Shown one piece after another: positions 51,516 to 60,415 of a DNA stretch of 64,000 nt; positions within the stretch are counted from its first letter, which is position 1; every line of letters begins with the position of its first letter. Source of the stretch: JAEINY01 sp942490535 (GTDB lineage: Bacteria > Bacteroidota > Bacteroidia > Bacteroidales > Marinilabiliaceae); NCBI GenBank assembly GCA_942490535.1, contig CALNXQ010000001.1:1-64000 (forward strand). Reading direction: 5' to 3'. The notes under the pieces are model-generated. The model was given only the letters and a program-made list of their open reading frames with translations. It was not told where the DNA came from and ran no database searches. The translations under genes were made by a program, and so were the position numbers.

Positions 51516-52352
51516 ATGAGGTTAAAATACGGTGTAATTGTATTAGTACTGATTGGAGGCCTTTTTATCGGCGGATGTAGTCAATATCAGAAACTTTTAA
51601 AGAGTCAGGATTATGAACTTTGGTATACGAAAGCAATGGAGTATTACCAGCAGGAGGATTATACCCGGGCATCCACTCTTTTTAGTCAGTTGATTAATAT
51701 CTATAAGGGAACCGATAAAGCAGAAGAGATCAATTATACGTATGCCAATGCTTTATATGGTTTAGGTGAATATCAGGTGGCGGGTCATTACTATCAGGAG
51801 TATGTACGCAATTATTCGGTGGGCGATCATGCAGAAGAGTGTCAATACCTAAGTGCCTACTGTCTTTACAAGCGTTCGCCAAAGCCACGTCTGGATCAAA
51901 CGAATACTGAACAGGCGATTCAGGAGTTTCAGTTGTTTATTAATATGTATCCCAATAGTGCCCGTGTAGAAGAGGCCACACGTTTGATGGATGAACTACG
52001 CGATAAATTAGTTTTCAAATCGTATTTGAGTGCCCGCTTGTATTATGATTTGGGTGACTATATGGGTAATAATTACCAGTCGGCAGTTATTGCTGCTGAA
52101 AATAGTTTGAAGGATTTTCCAGATACTAAATACCGTGAGGAGCTTTCATTTCTGATTTTAGAGTCAAAATACATTCAGGCAGAGAAGAGTGTTATTGAGA
52201 AAAAGGAAGAGCGCGCACGAAGTACTGTTGATGAGTATTATAACTTTATTAATGAGTTTCCGGAAAGTAAGTTTAGAAAAAAAGCAGACAAAATTCTGAA
52301 AGATTCAGAATCCATGTTAACAAGTGATAATAAAGAGGTTGTTGCAATATAA
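51516..52352 (+). CDS. bamD: Outer-membrane protein assembly factor BamD
   Basis: A 278-residue lipoprotein (lipobox IGGC, Cys21) of tetratricopeptide repeats: YTKAMEYYQQEDYTRASTLF, YQEYVRNYSVGDHAEECQY, FQLFINMYPNSARVEEA. It is part of the BAM machine that inserts beta-barrel proteins into the outer membrane. ATG 51516 gives a clean signal peptide; a GTG at 51507 is in frame. The order bamD-rpoZ-coaBC-porD-recN is conserved in Bacteroidota. Confidence 0.93.
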   Translation: MRLKYGVIVLVLIGGLFIGGCSQYQKLLKSQDYELWYTKAMEYYQQEDYTRASTLFSQLINIYKGTDKAEEINYTYANALYGLGEYQVAGHYYQEYVRNYSVGDHAEECQYLSAYCLYKRSPKPRLDQTNTEQAIQEFQLFINMYPNSARVEEATRLMDELRDKLVFKSYLSARLYYDLGDYMGNNYQSAVIAAENSLKDFPDTKYREELSFLILESKYIQAEKSVIEKKEERARSTVDEYYNFINEFPESKFRKKADKILKDSESMLTSDNKEVVAI

Positions 52353-52364
52353 ACTGTAAAACAT

Positions 52365-52706
52365 ATGTCAATCGACTACAAAAAAACAAATGCACCAGTA
52401 TCAACAGTTACTTGGGATAAGAATGTACTATCGCAAGAAACTGGAAATATTTATGAATCTGTGGTTATCGTATCTAAAAGAGCAAACCAGATCAGTGCGG
52501 AGATCAAGGAAGAGTTGAACAAGAAATTGCAGGAGTTTGCTTCATATACAGATAATCTGGAAGAAGTATTTGAAAATCGTGAGCAAATTGAGATCTCTCG
52601 CTTTTACGAGCGCTTACCTAAAGCCGTGTGTATTGCCACACAGGAATTTGTGGATGGTAAGGTGTATTCAAGGAATCCTGAAAATGAGGATGCTGTTGAG
52701 GCTTAA
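52365..52706 (+). CDS. rpoZ: DNA-directed RNA polymerase omega subunit
   Basis: A 113-residue Bacteroidota-type omega. NIYESVVIVSKRANQISAEIKEEL matches the core helix motif that holds beta-prime. The start lies 12 bases after bamD and the gene ends 71 bases before a strong terminator. Identification relies on the helix motif and the conserved gene order. Confidence 0.88.
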   Translation: MSIDYKKTNAPVSTVTWDKNVLSQETGNIYESVVIVSKRANQISAEIKEELNKKLQEFASYTDNLEEVFENREQIEISRFYERLPKAVCIATQEFVDGKVYSRNPENEDAVEA

Positions 52707-52776
52707 TTAACCTGCGGCGATAAGAAGTGTGAGATTTTAACACACATATAATTGGAAAAAATAACCAGTATGATAT

Positions 52777-52818
52777 AAAAAGATAAAAGAGATTCCGTTT
52801 TTCTTTTATCTTTTTTTT
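52777..52818 (+). terminator. Terminator between rpoZ and coaBC
   Basis: Perfect 14-bp A/T-rich stem (AAAAAGATAAAAGA and complement) with an 11-base loop and eight T. It ends only about 10 bases before the coaBC ATG. Confidence 0.8.
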
Positions 52819-52828
52819 ATTTGTAGCT

Positions 52829-54061
52829 ATGCTTAAAGGTAAACGTTTCATATTAGGTATCACAGGTAGTATTGCCGCTTATAAAGCCGCTCACCTGGTT
52901 CGGTTACTTGTTAAAGAAGGGGCTGAAGTACAAGTGTTGATGACCGCTTTGGCCAAGCAGTTTATCACCCCATTAACAATGGCCACACTGGCCAAGCGCC
53001 CCATTTTAGTTGATTTTTTTAATCCTGAAAATGGTGATTGGAATAGTCATGTGGACATGGGACTTTGGGCTGATGGCTTGATTGTAGCTCCTGCTACGGC
53101 AAACACCATGGGAAAAATGGCCAATGGCATTGCCGATAATTTATTAATCACTACCTATTTGTCCGCCAGGTGTCCGGTATTTATTGCGCCTGCAATGGAT
53201 TTGGACATGTTCAATCATCCTTCCACATTAAAAAACATGGAGGTATTGAAGTCCTACGGCAATCATTTTATTGAACCGGCCTCGGGTGAGTTAGCCAGTG
53301 GTTTGATTGGTAAAGGCCGTATGGAAGAGCCGGAAGTGATTGTGGAACAACTAAAGCAATTCTTCGAAACTGAGGCGAAAAAAAAAAAGGATCTGACTAA
53401 CCAACGGATTCTTGTAACGGCTGGTCCGACACATGAAAAAATAGATCCTGTTCGATTTATTGGGAATTATTCCTCAGGAAAAATGGGCTTTGCCATTGCC
53501 GAAGAATTAGCCAATCGGGGAGCAGAAGTGGTGTTGGTAGCCGGACCAGGTAGTCAGCGTATCCAGCATGACCATATTCAGAAGATCGATGTGGTGAGTG
53601 CGGCTGAGATGCATCAGGCTTGTTTGGATGTTTGTGACTCAATAACCGGAACTGTTTTAGCCGCGGCAGTGGCCGACTATACGCCGGCCATTAAAGCTGA
53701 AGAAAAGTTGAAGCGAAAATCGGATGAATTGGTACTTCATTTGAAGGCCACAGTGGATATAGCTGCCGATTTGGGTAAGCGTAAGAAACCAGAGCAAGTG
53801 TTTGTGGGATTTGCGCTCGAAACAGCTGACGCCATTCAAAATGCTCAACTCAAGTTGGAAAAGAAAAATCTGGATTTTATTGTTCTCAATTCCTTAAAAG
53901 ATGAAGGGGCTGGCTTCAATGTGGATACAAATAAGATAACCATCATTGATCGGCAAAATAAGCAGACTACTTTTCCGTTAAAGACTAAGCAAGAAGTGGC
54001 TTGTGATATCGTGGATAATATGGTCGCTTGTTTCGAGAAAATTGCGGGTCATAACATTTAA
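52829..54061 (+). CDS. coaBC: Bifunctional phosphopantothenoylcysteine decarboxylase/synthase
   Basis: A 410-residue fusion that makes 4'-phosphopantetheine for CoA. The CoaC half (1-185) binds FMN: GITGSIAAYKA, NSHVDMGLWADGLIVAPATA (active-site His) and APAMDLDMF. The CoaB half (190-410) ligates Cys to phosphopantothenate: VTAGPTHEKIDPVRFIGNYSSGKMG, AAAVADYTP and the Lys-Lys-Pro near 320. The AKKKKDLTNQ segment is the linker. It follows a terminator and is 36 bases ahead of porD. Confidence 0.95.
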   Translation: MLKGKRFILGITGSIAAYKAAHLVRLLVKEGAEVQVLMTALAKQFITPLTMATLAKRPILVDFFNPENGDWNSHVDMGLWADGLIVAPATANTMGKMANGIADNLLITTYLSARCPVFIAPAMDLDMFNHPSTLKNMEVLKSYGNHFIEPASGELASGLIGKGRMEEPEVIVEQLKQFFETEAKKKKDLTNQRILVTAGPTHEKIDPVRFIGNYSSGKMGFAIAEELANRGAEVVLVAGPGSQRIQHDHIQKIDVVSAAEMHQACLDVCDSITGTVLAAAVADYTPAIKAEEKLKRKSDELVLHLKATVDIAADLGKRKKPEQVFVGFALETADAIQNAQLKLEKKNLDFIVLNSLKDEGAGFNVDTNKITIIDRQNKQTTFPLKTKQEVACDIVDNMVACFEKIAGHNI

Positions 54062-54097
54062 GTTATAGCTCGGGAATAGCAAAATGAAGATTTAACT

Positions 54098-54994
54098 ATG
54101 AGAGCAATCGTTATTTTATTGGTCGTGATAGTGAGCTGTCAGCTTTCGGCACAGGAATTCCAATGTGCAGTGCAAGTGGTGGCCCCGAGTGTTCAAAGCT
54201 CCAATAAAAAGGTGTTTGAAACACTACAGAAGTCCATTATGGAATTTATGAATAACCAAAAATGGACGGATGATGTGTTTCAACCTGAAGAACGCATCGA
54301 TTGCAATATCATGATAAATGTAGCTGAGGTCATTTCAGTGGATGAATTCAAGGCCAGTATTCAAATACAGGCTAGGCGTCCGGTTTATAATACCTCTTAT
54401 TATACGGTACTGTTTAATCACATGGATCAGGATTTTAGGTTTAACTATGTGGAGAATGAGCCCCTTGTTTATAATCCTAACAATTTCGATTCTAATTTAG
54501 TGGCTGTGTTAGCCTATTATGCTTATGTGGTTTTGGGAATGGATTACGATTCATTTAAGCCAAGTGGTGGGACCAATTATTTTCAACAAGCAGAGCAGAT
54601 CGTCAATCGGGCGCAGGGGTCTGCTTATTCGGGCTGGAAAGCCTTTGAAAGTCAGAGGAATCGACATTGGTTGGTCGAGAATGTGTTGAATCAGTATCAC
54701 CGGCCTCTTCGTCAATGTATGTATACGTATCATCGCAAGGGCCTGGATCGCATGTTTGAAAAGCCTGAGGAAGGCAGAGGAGAAATTTTGGCTGCCATCG
54801 AGGATCTACGTAAAGTGTATCGCCAAAAGCCCGGGTCGTTTTACATGCAAGCATTTTTCACCGCTAAAGCCGATGAATTGGTGAAGATTTTTGAAGAGTC
54901 GTTTTCAATGGAAAAGGGGCGAGCTGCGGAAGTGCTTCAGGAGATTGACCCGGCCAACCAGAAAAAGTATGAAGCGTTAGTTAAAGGTAATTAA
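54098..54994 (+). CDS. PorD/DUF4835 family protein
   Basis: A 298-residue exported protein with a signal peptide (VVIVSCQLSAQ). FQCAVQVVAPSVQSSNKKVFETL, ARRPVYNTSYYTVLFN and NFDSNLVAVLAYYAYVVLGMDYDSF are family landmarks. DUF4835 proteins are named PorD and linked to type IX secretion in some Bacteroidota annotations. The T9SS-sorted protein at 34468 shows that such a system is in use. The position between coaBC and recN is the conserved one. Confidence 0.83.
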   Translation: MRAIVILLVVIVSCQLSAQEFQCAVQVVAPSVQSSNKKVFETLQKSIMEFMNNQKWTDDVFQPEERIDCNIMINVAEVISVDEFKASIQIQARRPVYNTSYYTVLFNHMDQDFRFNYVENEPLVYNPNNFDSNLVAVLAYYAYVVLGMDYDSFKPSGGTNYFQQAEQIVNRAQGSAYSGWKAFESQRNRHWLVENVLNQYHRPLRQCMYTYHRKGLDRMFEKPEEGRGEILAAIEDLRKVYRQKPGSFYMQAFFTAKADELVKIFEESFSMEKGRAAEVLQEIDPANQKKYEALVKGN

Positions 54995-55004
54995 GAGTTG
55001 TTGT

Positions 55005-56660
55005 ATGCTGAAATCGCTTACCATATCCAATTATGCCTTAATTGATCGGGCAGAGATAAAGTTTGAAAAGGGATTATCTGTTATTACCGGTGAAACGGGT
55101 GCAGGTAAATCGGTGTTGTTAGGAGCTTTGTCTCTTATTTTAGGGCAAAGAAGTGATGTCAATGCATTGCTGGACAAAGCAACCAAGTGTATCGTTGAAG
55201 GGGAGTTTTTTATTGGAGAATATGGTCTGGAGAAGCTGTTTGCCGAGAATGATGTAGACTATGAAGCGTCAACCATTATTCGTCGTGAATTATTACCATC
55301 AGGAAAATCGCGTGCTTTTGTAAATGATACGCCCGTTAATTTAGGTTTTTTGAAAAGCATCAGTGATCGCTTGATTGATGTCCATTCGCAACATCAGAAT
55401 TTATTATTGAGTGATGATCACTTTCATCTTTCGGTGGTCGATGTGGTGGCACAAAATGCAGGCATTCGAGAGGAATATAAATCAGCATTTCAAATATATA
55501 AAAGTTTAAAGTCGAAAATCGCTGGCTTGATCGATCAAAATGAAAAGCAGAAGGCGGATTTGGACTATATGCAATTTCAATATGATCAACTTGAAGCGGC
55601 ACAGCTAAAAGCTGATGAATTGCATGAATTGGAGCTGACTTTAGAGCGGCTGTCACATGCTGAAGATATTAAAACAGGCCTGTCTGATGTGATTCGTATC
55701 ATGGAGGGCGAACCGACCCCAGTAATTGATTCGCTTCGTGAGGCGCTTCAGAAAATTCAAAAAATAAGTGGTTTTTTGGAGGAAGGGGACCAATTGGCGC
55801 AACGCCTGGAATCAGCCTATATTGATTTGAAGGATTTGAATGACGATTTATCCGTCAGAGCCGATAGTGTGGAGTACGACCCTCAGGCTATTCAGCAGGT
55901 TCAGGAGCGTTTGGACATGATCTATAACCTGCAGAAAAAACACCGCCTGGAAACGGTGGAGGAGTTAATTGTGTTACGCGATGAGTTGGGTGCCAAGATT
56001 GAGCAGGTCAATTTCTTTGATGAGGAGTTAGAAAAACAACAAGCTAAATTGAGGCAAGCAGAAAGTGAGTTGAGTAAGATCGCCATGCGGCTCACGAAAT
56101 CACGTCAGGATGTGTTCGTCAAGGTGAAAACCGAAATAGAGAGTCCGTTAAAAGAATTGGGCATGCCGCATGCTAATTTTGTGATCGAATATAAGAAGCA
56201 AGCTACCTTTGGTACGTATGGTTGTGATTCGGTAGAGTTTCTTTTTGCTGCCAATAAAAACGGCACACCTTCCCTGATTCATAAAGTGGCCTCGGGGGGT
56301 GAAATGTCCCGGGTTATGTTGTCCATCAAATCACTATTGTCAACGGCAAAGGGCTTGCCGACCATTATTTTTGATGAAATTGATACGGGTGTTTCCGGGG
56401 AAGTAGCTGATAAAATGGGACGCATCATGGAAAGTATGGGCAAGCGTATTCAGGTCATCAGCATTACGCATTTACCGCAAATTACGGTTAAAGGTGGGCA
56501 TCATTACAAGGTATTCAAAACAGACACGGATCATCAAACGATTTCACAAATAAAAAAACTATCGCACGAGGAACGCATTGTTGAAGTTGCAAAAATGTTA
56601 AGTGGGGCGGAAATGTCGGAAGCAGCCTTGGTGAATGCACGTACCTTGTTAAGTAACTAG
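55005..56660 (+). CDS. recN: DNA repair protein RecN
   Basis: A 551-residue SMC-like ATPase for double-strand break repair. Walker A is GETGAGKSVLLG (about 30-37). A long helical coiled-coil middle (about 150-380) separates it from the ABC signature SGGEMSRVMLS and Walker B TIIFDEIDTGVSG. ISITHLPQ is the H-loop. The length equals the family norm. It starts 10 bases after porD. Confidence 0.95.
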   Translation: MLKSLTISNYALIDRAEIKFEKGLSVITGETGAGKSVLLGALSLILGQRSDVNALLDKATKCIVEGEFFIGEYGLEKLFAENDVDYEASTIIRRELLPSGKSRAFVNDTPVNLGFLKSISDRLIDVHSQHQNLLLSDDHFHLSVVDVVAQNAGIREEYKSAFQIYKSLKSKIAGLIDQNEKQKADLDYMQFQYDQLEAAQLKADELHELELTLERLSHAEDIKTGLSDVIRIMEGEPTPVIDSLREALQKIQKISGFLEEGDQLAQRLESAYIDLKDLNDDLSVRADSVEYDPQAIQQVQERLDMIYNLQKKHRLETVEELIVLRDELGAKIEQVNFFDEELEKQQAKLRQAESELSKIAMRLTKSRQDVFVKVKTEIESPLKELGMPHANFVIEYKKQATFGTYGCDSVEFLFAANKNGTPSLIHKVASGGEMSRVMLSIKSLLSTAKGLPTIIFDEIDTGVSGEVADKMGRIMESMGKRIQVISITHLPQITVKGGHHYKVFKTDTDHQTISQIKKLSHEERIVEVAKMLSGAEMSEAALVNARTLLSN

Positions 56661-56743
56661 TAGTTTGTTATAGTTTGTAAGAACAATTTCCGGTTCTGGT
56701 TGTTGTTTACAATTAGATTTATTGATAATAATTTAAATTGAAA

Positions 56744-56776
56744 ATTGTGTTGTACAACATATATGCTTTATATTTG
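56744..56776 (+). promoter_or_regulatory. fabI promoter with a 12-bp palindrome
   Basis: -7 TATATTTG at 56769-56776 and a -33-like ATTG about 21 bases before it. Between them, TGTTGTACAACA at 56748-56759 is a perfect palindrome in operator position, likely a site for a dimeric repressor. Confidence 0.55.
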
Positions 56777-56791
56777 TGCGCTCAAAAATAA

Positions 56792-57643
56792 ATGGATATG
56801 GGATTTGATCTATTAAAAGGAAAAAGGGGAATTATTTTCGGTGCTTTGAATGATATGTCAATTGCCTGGAAAGTGGCCGAGTTGGCGCATGCAGAAGGTG
56901 CTGTTTTTACGCTTTCAAATACACCGGTAGCCTGTCGAATGGGTGAGGTGATTGAATTGGGGAAAAAATGCAACGCTGAAATTATTCCTGCTGATGCTAC
57001 CAATGTAGCTGACCTGGAAAATGTGTTTGAAAAATCAATGGAGATTTTAGGTGGCAAGGTGGACTTTGTGTTGCACTCTATTGGTATGTCACTGAATGTT
57101 CGGAAAAAAAGGGTTTATCACGATTTAGATTACAATTACCTGAACAAAACCTTAGATATTTCTGCTATATCTTTCCATAAAATGTTGCAGGTAGCCTTTA
57201 AAAAGGATGCTGTTAACGAGTGGGGATCTGTATTGGGATTGAGTTACATTGCTGCTCAACGTACCCTATACGGATACAATGATATGGCCGATGCAAAAGC
57301 CTTATTGGAATCCATTGCACGTAGTTTTGGTTACATTTATGGTAAAGAACGTAAAGTACGGGTGAATACCATTTCGCAATCACCTACTGTCACAACGGCT
57401 GGTAGTGGCGTGAAGGGTATCGATGGTTTGATCGATTTCTCCGATCGGATGTCACCGCTTGGAAATGCTGATGCGGCCGATTGTGCCAATTATTGCATCA
57501 CCATGTTTTCCGATCTCACTCGAAAAGTGACCATGCAAAATCTTTTCCACGATGGCGGTTTCTCCAATGTGGGTATGAGTTTGCGGGCAATGACCCAGTA
57601 TAATAAGAGTTTTGATCAGGATGACCTGGCTACAAAATACTAA
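56792..57643 (+). CDS. fabI: Enoyl-[acyl-carrier-protein] reductase FabI
   Basis: A 283-residue NADH-dependent enoyl-ACP reductase (SDR fold) for the last step of fatty-acid elongation. GALNDMSIAWKVA is the FabI nucleotide loop, FVLHSIGMSLN is the active-site strand and YGYNDMADAKALLE is the Tyr-x6-Lys pair. TISQSPTVTTAGSG follows. ATG 56792 is used; another ATG lies at codon 3. It ends in a strong terminator. Confidence 0.93.
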   Translation: MDMGFDLLKGKRGIIFGALNDMSIAWKVAELAHAEGAVFTLSNTPVACRMGEVIELGKKCNAEIIPADATNVADLENVFEKSMEILGGKVDFVLHSIGMSLNVRKKRVYHDLDYNYLNKTLDISAISFHKMLQVAFKKDAVNEWGSVLGLSYIAAQRTLYGYNDMADAKALLESIARSFGYIYGKERKVRVNTISQSPTVTTAGSGVKGIDGLIDFSDRMSPLGNADAADCANYCITMFSDLTRKVTMQNLFHDGGFSNVGMSLRAMTQYNKSFDQDDLATKY

Positions 57644-57649
57644 GAATTG

Positions 57650-57677
57650 AAAAGGGTGTGAAAACACCCTTTTTTTA
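57650..57677 (+). terminator. fabI terminator
   Basis: AAAAGGGTGT / ACACCCTTTT with a GAAA loop and seven T. Confidence 0.9.
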
Positions 57678-57736
57678 TAGGGTTAATTTCCTGAAAACCG
57701 CCGCCTTCAAAATTTTCATAGTCTTGTTTTAATGCT

Positions 57737-57744
57737 TAAATTTG
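57737..57744 (+). promoter_or_regulatory. -7 box of cysDN
   Basis: TAAATTTG (TAnnTTTG) gives a leader of about 65 bases to ATG 57816. No clear -33 was found. Confidence 0.45.
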
Positions 57745-57815
57745 CCCTCGTTTTAATAATTGAGGGGTTTCGTTTAGAGCCCTTCAGTTTTACTGAATGA
57801 AAAATAAAGCTTTTC

Positions 57816-58721
57816 ATGGATAAATACCGGATAAACCACCTTAAGGAATTAGAAGCCGAATCAATTTTTGTGATCCGCGAAGTAGCCGCACAGTTCGAGA
57901 ATCCAGTGATGCTATTTTCAGGGGGTAAAGATTCTATTGTGATGTTTCACTTAGCGCGTAAAGCGTTTTGGCCAGGTAAAGTGCCTTTTCCATTGATGCA
58001 CATTGATACCGGTCACAATTTTTCAGAGACCATCGACTACCGCGATGCGTTAATGGCCAAGACAGGAACCAAGTGTATTGTGGCTTCTGTGCAGGAATCC
58101 ATTGATCAGGGCCGTGTGGTGGAGGAGAAAGGGATCAATGCCAGCCGGAATAAGTTGCAAACAACAACTTTGTTAGATGCCATTGAGCTACATAAGTTTG
58201 ATGCGGCTATGGGCGGAGGTCGTCGCGATGAAGAAAAGGCACGTGCTAAAGAGCGTTTTTTCTCCCACCGGGATGAATTTGGACAGTGGGATCCCAAGAA
58301 TCAGCGGCCTGAGTTATGGAATCTGTTCAATGGGCGTAAAAATATGGGTGAGCATTTTAGAGTGTTCCCAATCAGCAACTGGACCGAAATGGATGTATGG
58401 CAATACATTTACATGGAAGAAATTGAACTGCCGAGTTTGTACTTTACTCACAAACGGGAAGTATTCAATCGGGATGGTGTTTGGATGGCCAAAGCGCCTT
58501 ATATGGATCTCAAACCATCGGAAAAGGTTGAGGAATTAGATGTGAGATGCCGCACTATTGGGGATGTGACCTGTACCGGTTTAACACTTTCAAAAGCTGA
58601 TTCAATTGAAGATATTATTCACGAGGTCGCTGCAACGCGCACAACTGAGCGTGGTGGACGGGCCGATGATAAGCGATCCGAATCAGCCATGGAAGATCGT
58701 AAGCGTGAAGGTTATTTCTAA
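57816..58721 (+). CDS. cysD: Sulfate adenylyltransferase subunit 2 (CysD)
   Basis: A 301-residue ATP-sulfurylase catalytic subunit that makes APS from sulfate and ATP. The PP-loop is SGGKDSIVMFHLARKAF. GGGRRDEEKARAKERFFS, FPISNWTEMDVWQYI and RCRTIGDVTCTG are family motifs. cysN follows after 27 bases. No cysC, cysH or cysJI lies in this window. It might also supply activated sulfate for sulfolipids or surface sulfation. Confidence 0.95.
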   Translation: MDKYRINHLKELEAESIFVIREVAAQFENPVMLFSGGKDSIVMFHLARKAFWPGKVPFPLMHIDTGHNFSETIDYRDALMAKTGTKCIVASVQESIDQGRVVEEKGINASRNKLQTTTLLDAIELHKFDAAMGGGRRDEEKARAKERFFSHRDEFGQWDPKNQRPELWNLFNGRKNMGEHFRVFPISNWTEMDVWQYIYMEEIELPSLYFTHKREVFNRDGVWMAKAPYMDLKPSEKVEELDVRCRTIGDVTCTGLTLSKADSIEDIIHEVAATRTTERGGRADDKRSESAMEDRKREGYF

Positions 58722-58748
58722 AATGTAAATCTGAAAAACGACAATAGT

Positions 58749-60026
58749 ATGTCCGGAAAAGAATCAGGATATCTTGATATGGAGCTTTTGCGATTCACTA
58801 CGGCAGGTAGTGTGGACGATGGTAAAAGTACATTGATAGGTCGATTATTATATGATAGTAAAGCCATCTTTGAAGATCAGATGGAAGCCATTGAACGGGC
58901 CAGTGAACGTTCTGGTTTGGAAGAAACCAACCTGGCATTGTTGACTGACGGGTTACGTTCTGAGCGGGAGCAAGGAATCACCATTGATGTGGCCTACCGG
59001 TACTTTGCTACGCCTAAACGGAAGTTTATCATTGCCGATACACCAGGGCACATCCAGTACACGCGCAACATGGTAACAGGCGCCAGTACCGCTAATGTGG
59101 CCTTGATTCTGGTAGATGCCCGTCATGGGGTGTTAGAGCAAACCCTGCGCCATGCTTACATCGCTTCCTTGTTGCAGATTCCACATGTGATTTTCTGTAT
59201 CAACAAGATGGATTTAGTGGAATACAAGCAGGAGGTGTTTGAAAAGATTAAGGCAGACATTGATGCCATTTCTTCAAAACTATCGGTGAAAGATATTCGC
59301 TTTGTCCCCATTAGTGCCTTGAAGGGTGATAACGTCGTGGACCGGTCAACCAATATGAATTGGTACGATGGACCAACGTTGATGTATTTGTTGGAAAACA
59401 TCCATATCAGCAGCGATATTAATCACGACGATTTCCGTTTCCCGGTGCAGTATGTGATCCGTCCCCAATCCAAAGAATGGCCTGATTACAGAGGATACGG
59501 TGGACGTGTGGCCAGTGGCGCTGTAAAAGTGGGTGATTCGATCACTGTTTTACCGAGCGGATTTACTTCAAAAGTCAAAACTATCGATATGATGGATGAG
59601 TCTTTGGAGATTGGTTTCGCACCCCAATCCTTATCCATTCAATTGGAGGATGACATTGACATTAGTCGCGGTGACATGTTGATCAAAACCAAAAATGGGA
59701 CCACGCCACAAACCAGTCAGGACATTGAAGTGATGATTTGCTGGTTTAATGAGCGCAATGTGATGCCACGTGGAAAATACGTGATTCGTCATACCACTTC
59801 TGATGCCCGCTGTATGGTAAAGGATATTCACTACAAGATGAATATCAATACGCTGGAAAAGAATGAAGACGACAAGCAAGTGGGGATGAATGATATTGCA
59901 CGTTTGTCATTGCGGACCACCAAGCCTTTGTTTTTTGACTCTTACGCACAAAATAGGTTTACAGGAAGCATCATCTTAATTGATGAAGCAACCAATGAAA
60001 CCGTTGCTGCTGGAATGATTATCTGA
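58749..60026 (+). CDS. cysN: Sulfate adenylyltransferase subunit 1 (CysN)
   Basis: A 425-residue EF-Tu-like GTPase that drives CysD. G1 is GSVDDGKSTLIGRLLYD, G3 is DTPGHIQYTRNMVTGAS, and G4 is NKMDLV. A barrel domain (GYGGRVASGAVKVGD) follows. The length fits CysN alone, without the CysC kinase fusion found in some bacteria. It ends in a terminator at 60070. Confidence 0.95.
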   Translation: MSGKESGYLDMELLRFTTAGSVDDGKSTLIGRLLYDSKAIFEDQMEAIERASERSGLEETNLALLTDGLRSEREQGITIDVAYRYFATPKRKFIIADTPGHIQYTRNMVTGASTANVALILVDARHGVLEQTLRHAYIASLLQIPHVIFCINKMDLVEYKQEVFEKIKADIDAISSKLSVKDIRFVPISALKGDNVVDRSTNMNWYDGPTLMYLLENIHISSDINHDDFRFPVQYVIRPQSKEWPDYRGYGGRVASGAVKVGDSITVLPSGFTSKVKTIDMMDESLEIGFAPQSLSIQLEDDIDISRGDMLIKTKNGTTPQTSQDIEVMICWFNERNVMPRGKYVIRHTTSDARCMVKDIHYKMNINTLEKNEDDKQVGMNDIARLSLRTTKPLFFDSYAQNRFTGSIILIDEATNETVAAGMII

Positions 60027-60069
60027 TAAACATCAAATACAAGTCGATCGACTTGCGCAAATATATTTT

Positions 60070-60103
60070 AGCCTGTTATCTGTAAAGATGGCAGGCTTTT
60101 TTG
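60070..60103 (+). terminator. cysDN terminator
   Basis: 12-bp stem with two G-T pairs (60070-60081 / 60086-60097), loop GTAA, followed by six T. Confidence 0.85.
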
Positions 60104-60111
60104 TGGAGTTC

Positions 60112-60265
60112 AAAACCACACGTGATAATGAATAAGATCACGTGTGATCTGGCATAAAACCACGTGTGATTCGGGAGGAAACCACGTGTGGTTTTTACTC
60201 AAATGACGTGTGTCTCAAGCTCAAATTACCTTTGCTATTGATTAAAGTCACCTGTTAAAATGGAT
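60112..60265. repeat. Seven-unit, 22-base degenerate repeat with CACGTGTG core
   Basis: The core 'CACGTGTG' or a one-base variant recurs at 60121, 60141, 60163, 60185 and 60207 (CGTG positions), at spacings of 20, 22, 22 and 22. Each unit opens with an A-tract (AAAACC or AAATGA), and two weaker units follow at about 60223 and 60244. The A-tracts recur about every two DNA turns. Confidence 0.75.
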
Positions 60266-60354
60266 GAAGCCTCCTTAGAGGTGGCCTCATGCCACCTTTG
60301 AGGATAATTGAAATCACCGCTGTTGCATATTTAGGCCTCCTGCTAATTCCTTGC

Positions 60355-60391
60355 ATAAAAAAGGCGTTTCTCACGAACGAGAAACGCCTTT
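60355..60391 (-). terminator. Terminator of the FadL/OmpP1-type gene
   Basis: 13-bp perfect stem (60360-60372 / 60379-60391), then six T on the minus strand. Confidence 0.88.
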
Positions 60392-60415
60392 GGATTATGA
60401 TTGAGGGAATCGGTT

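Larger units (their letters stand above)
60027..60415. other. 389-base convergent gap with repeat array and hairpins
   Basis: Between the cysN stop and the FadL-type gene stop. It holds the cysN terminator, the CACGTGTG array (60112-60265), a small hairpin (AGGTGGC/GCCACCT, 60279-60297) and the terminator of the porin gene. No gene was found. Confidence 0.75.

Noticed and set aside
60112..60265. CRISPR array
   Set aside because: Units are 22 bases with no variable spacer, decay along the array and have no cas genes nearby.
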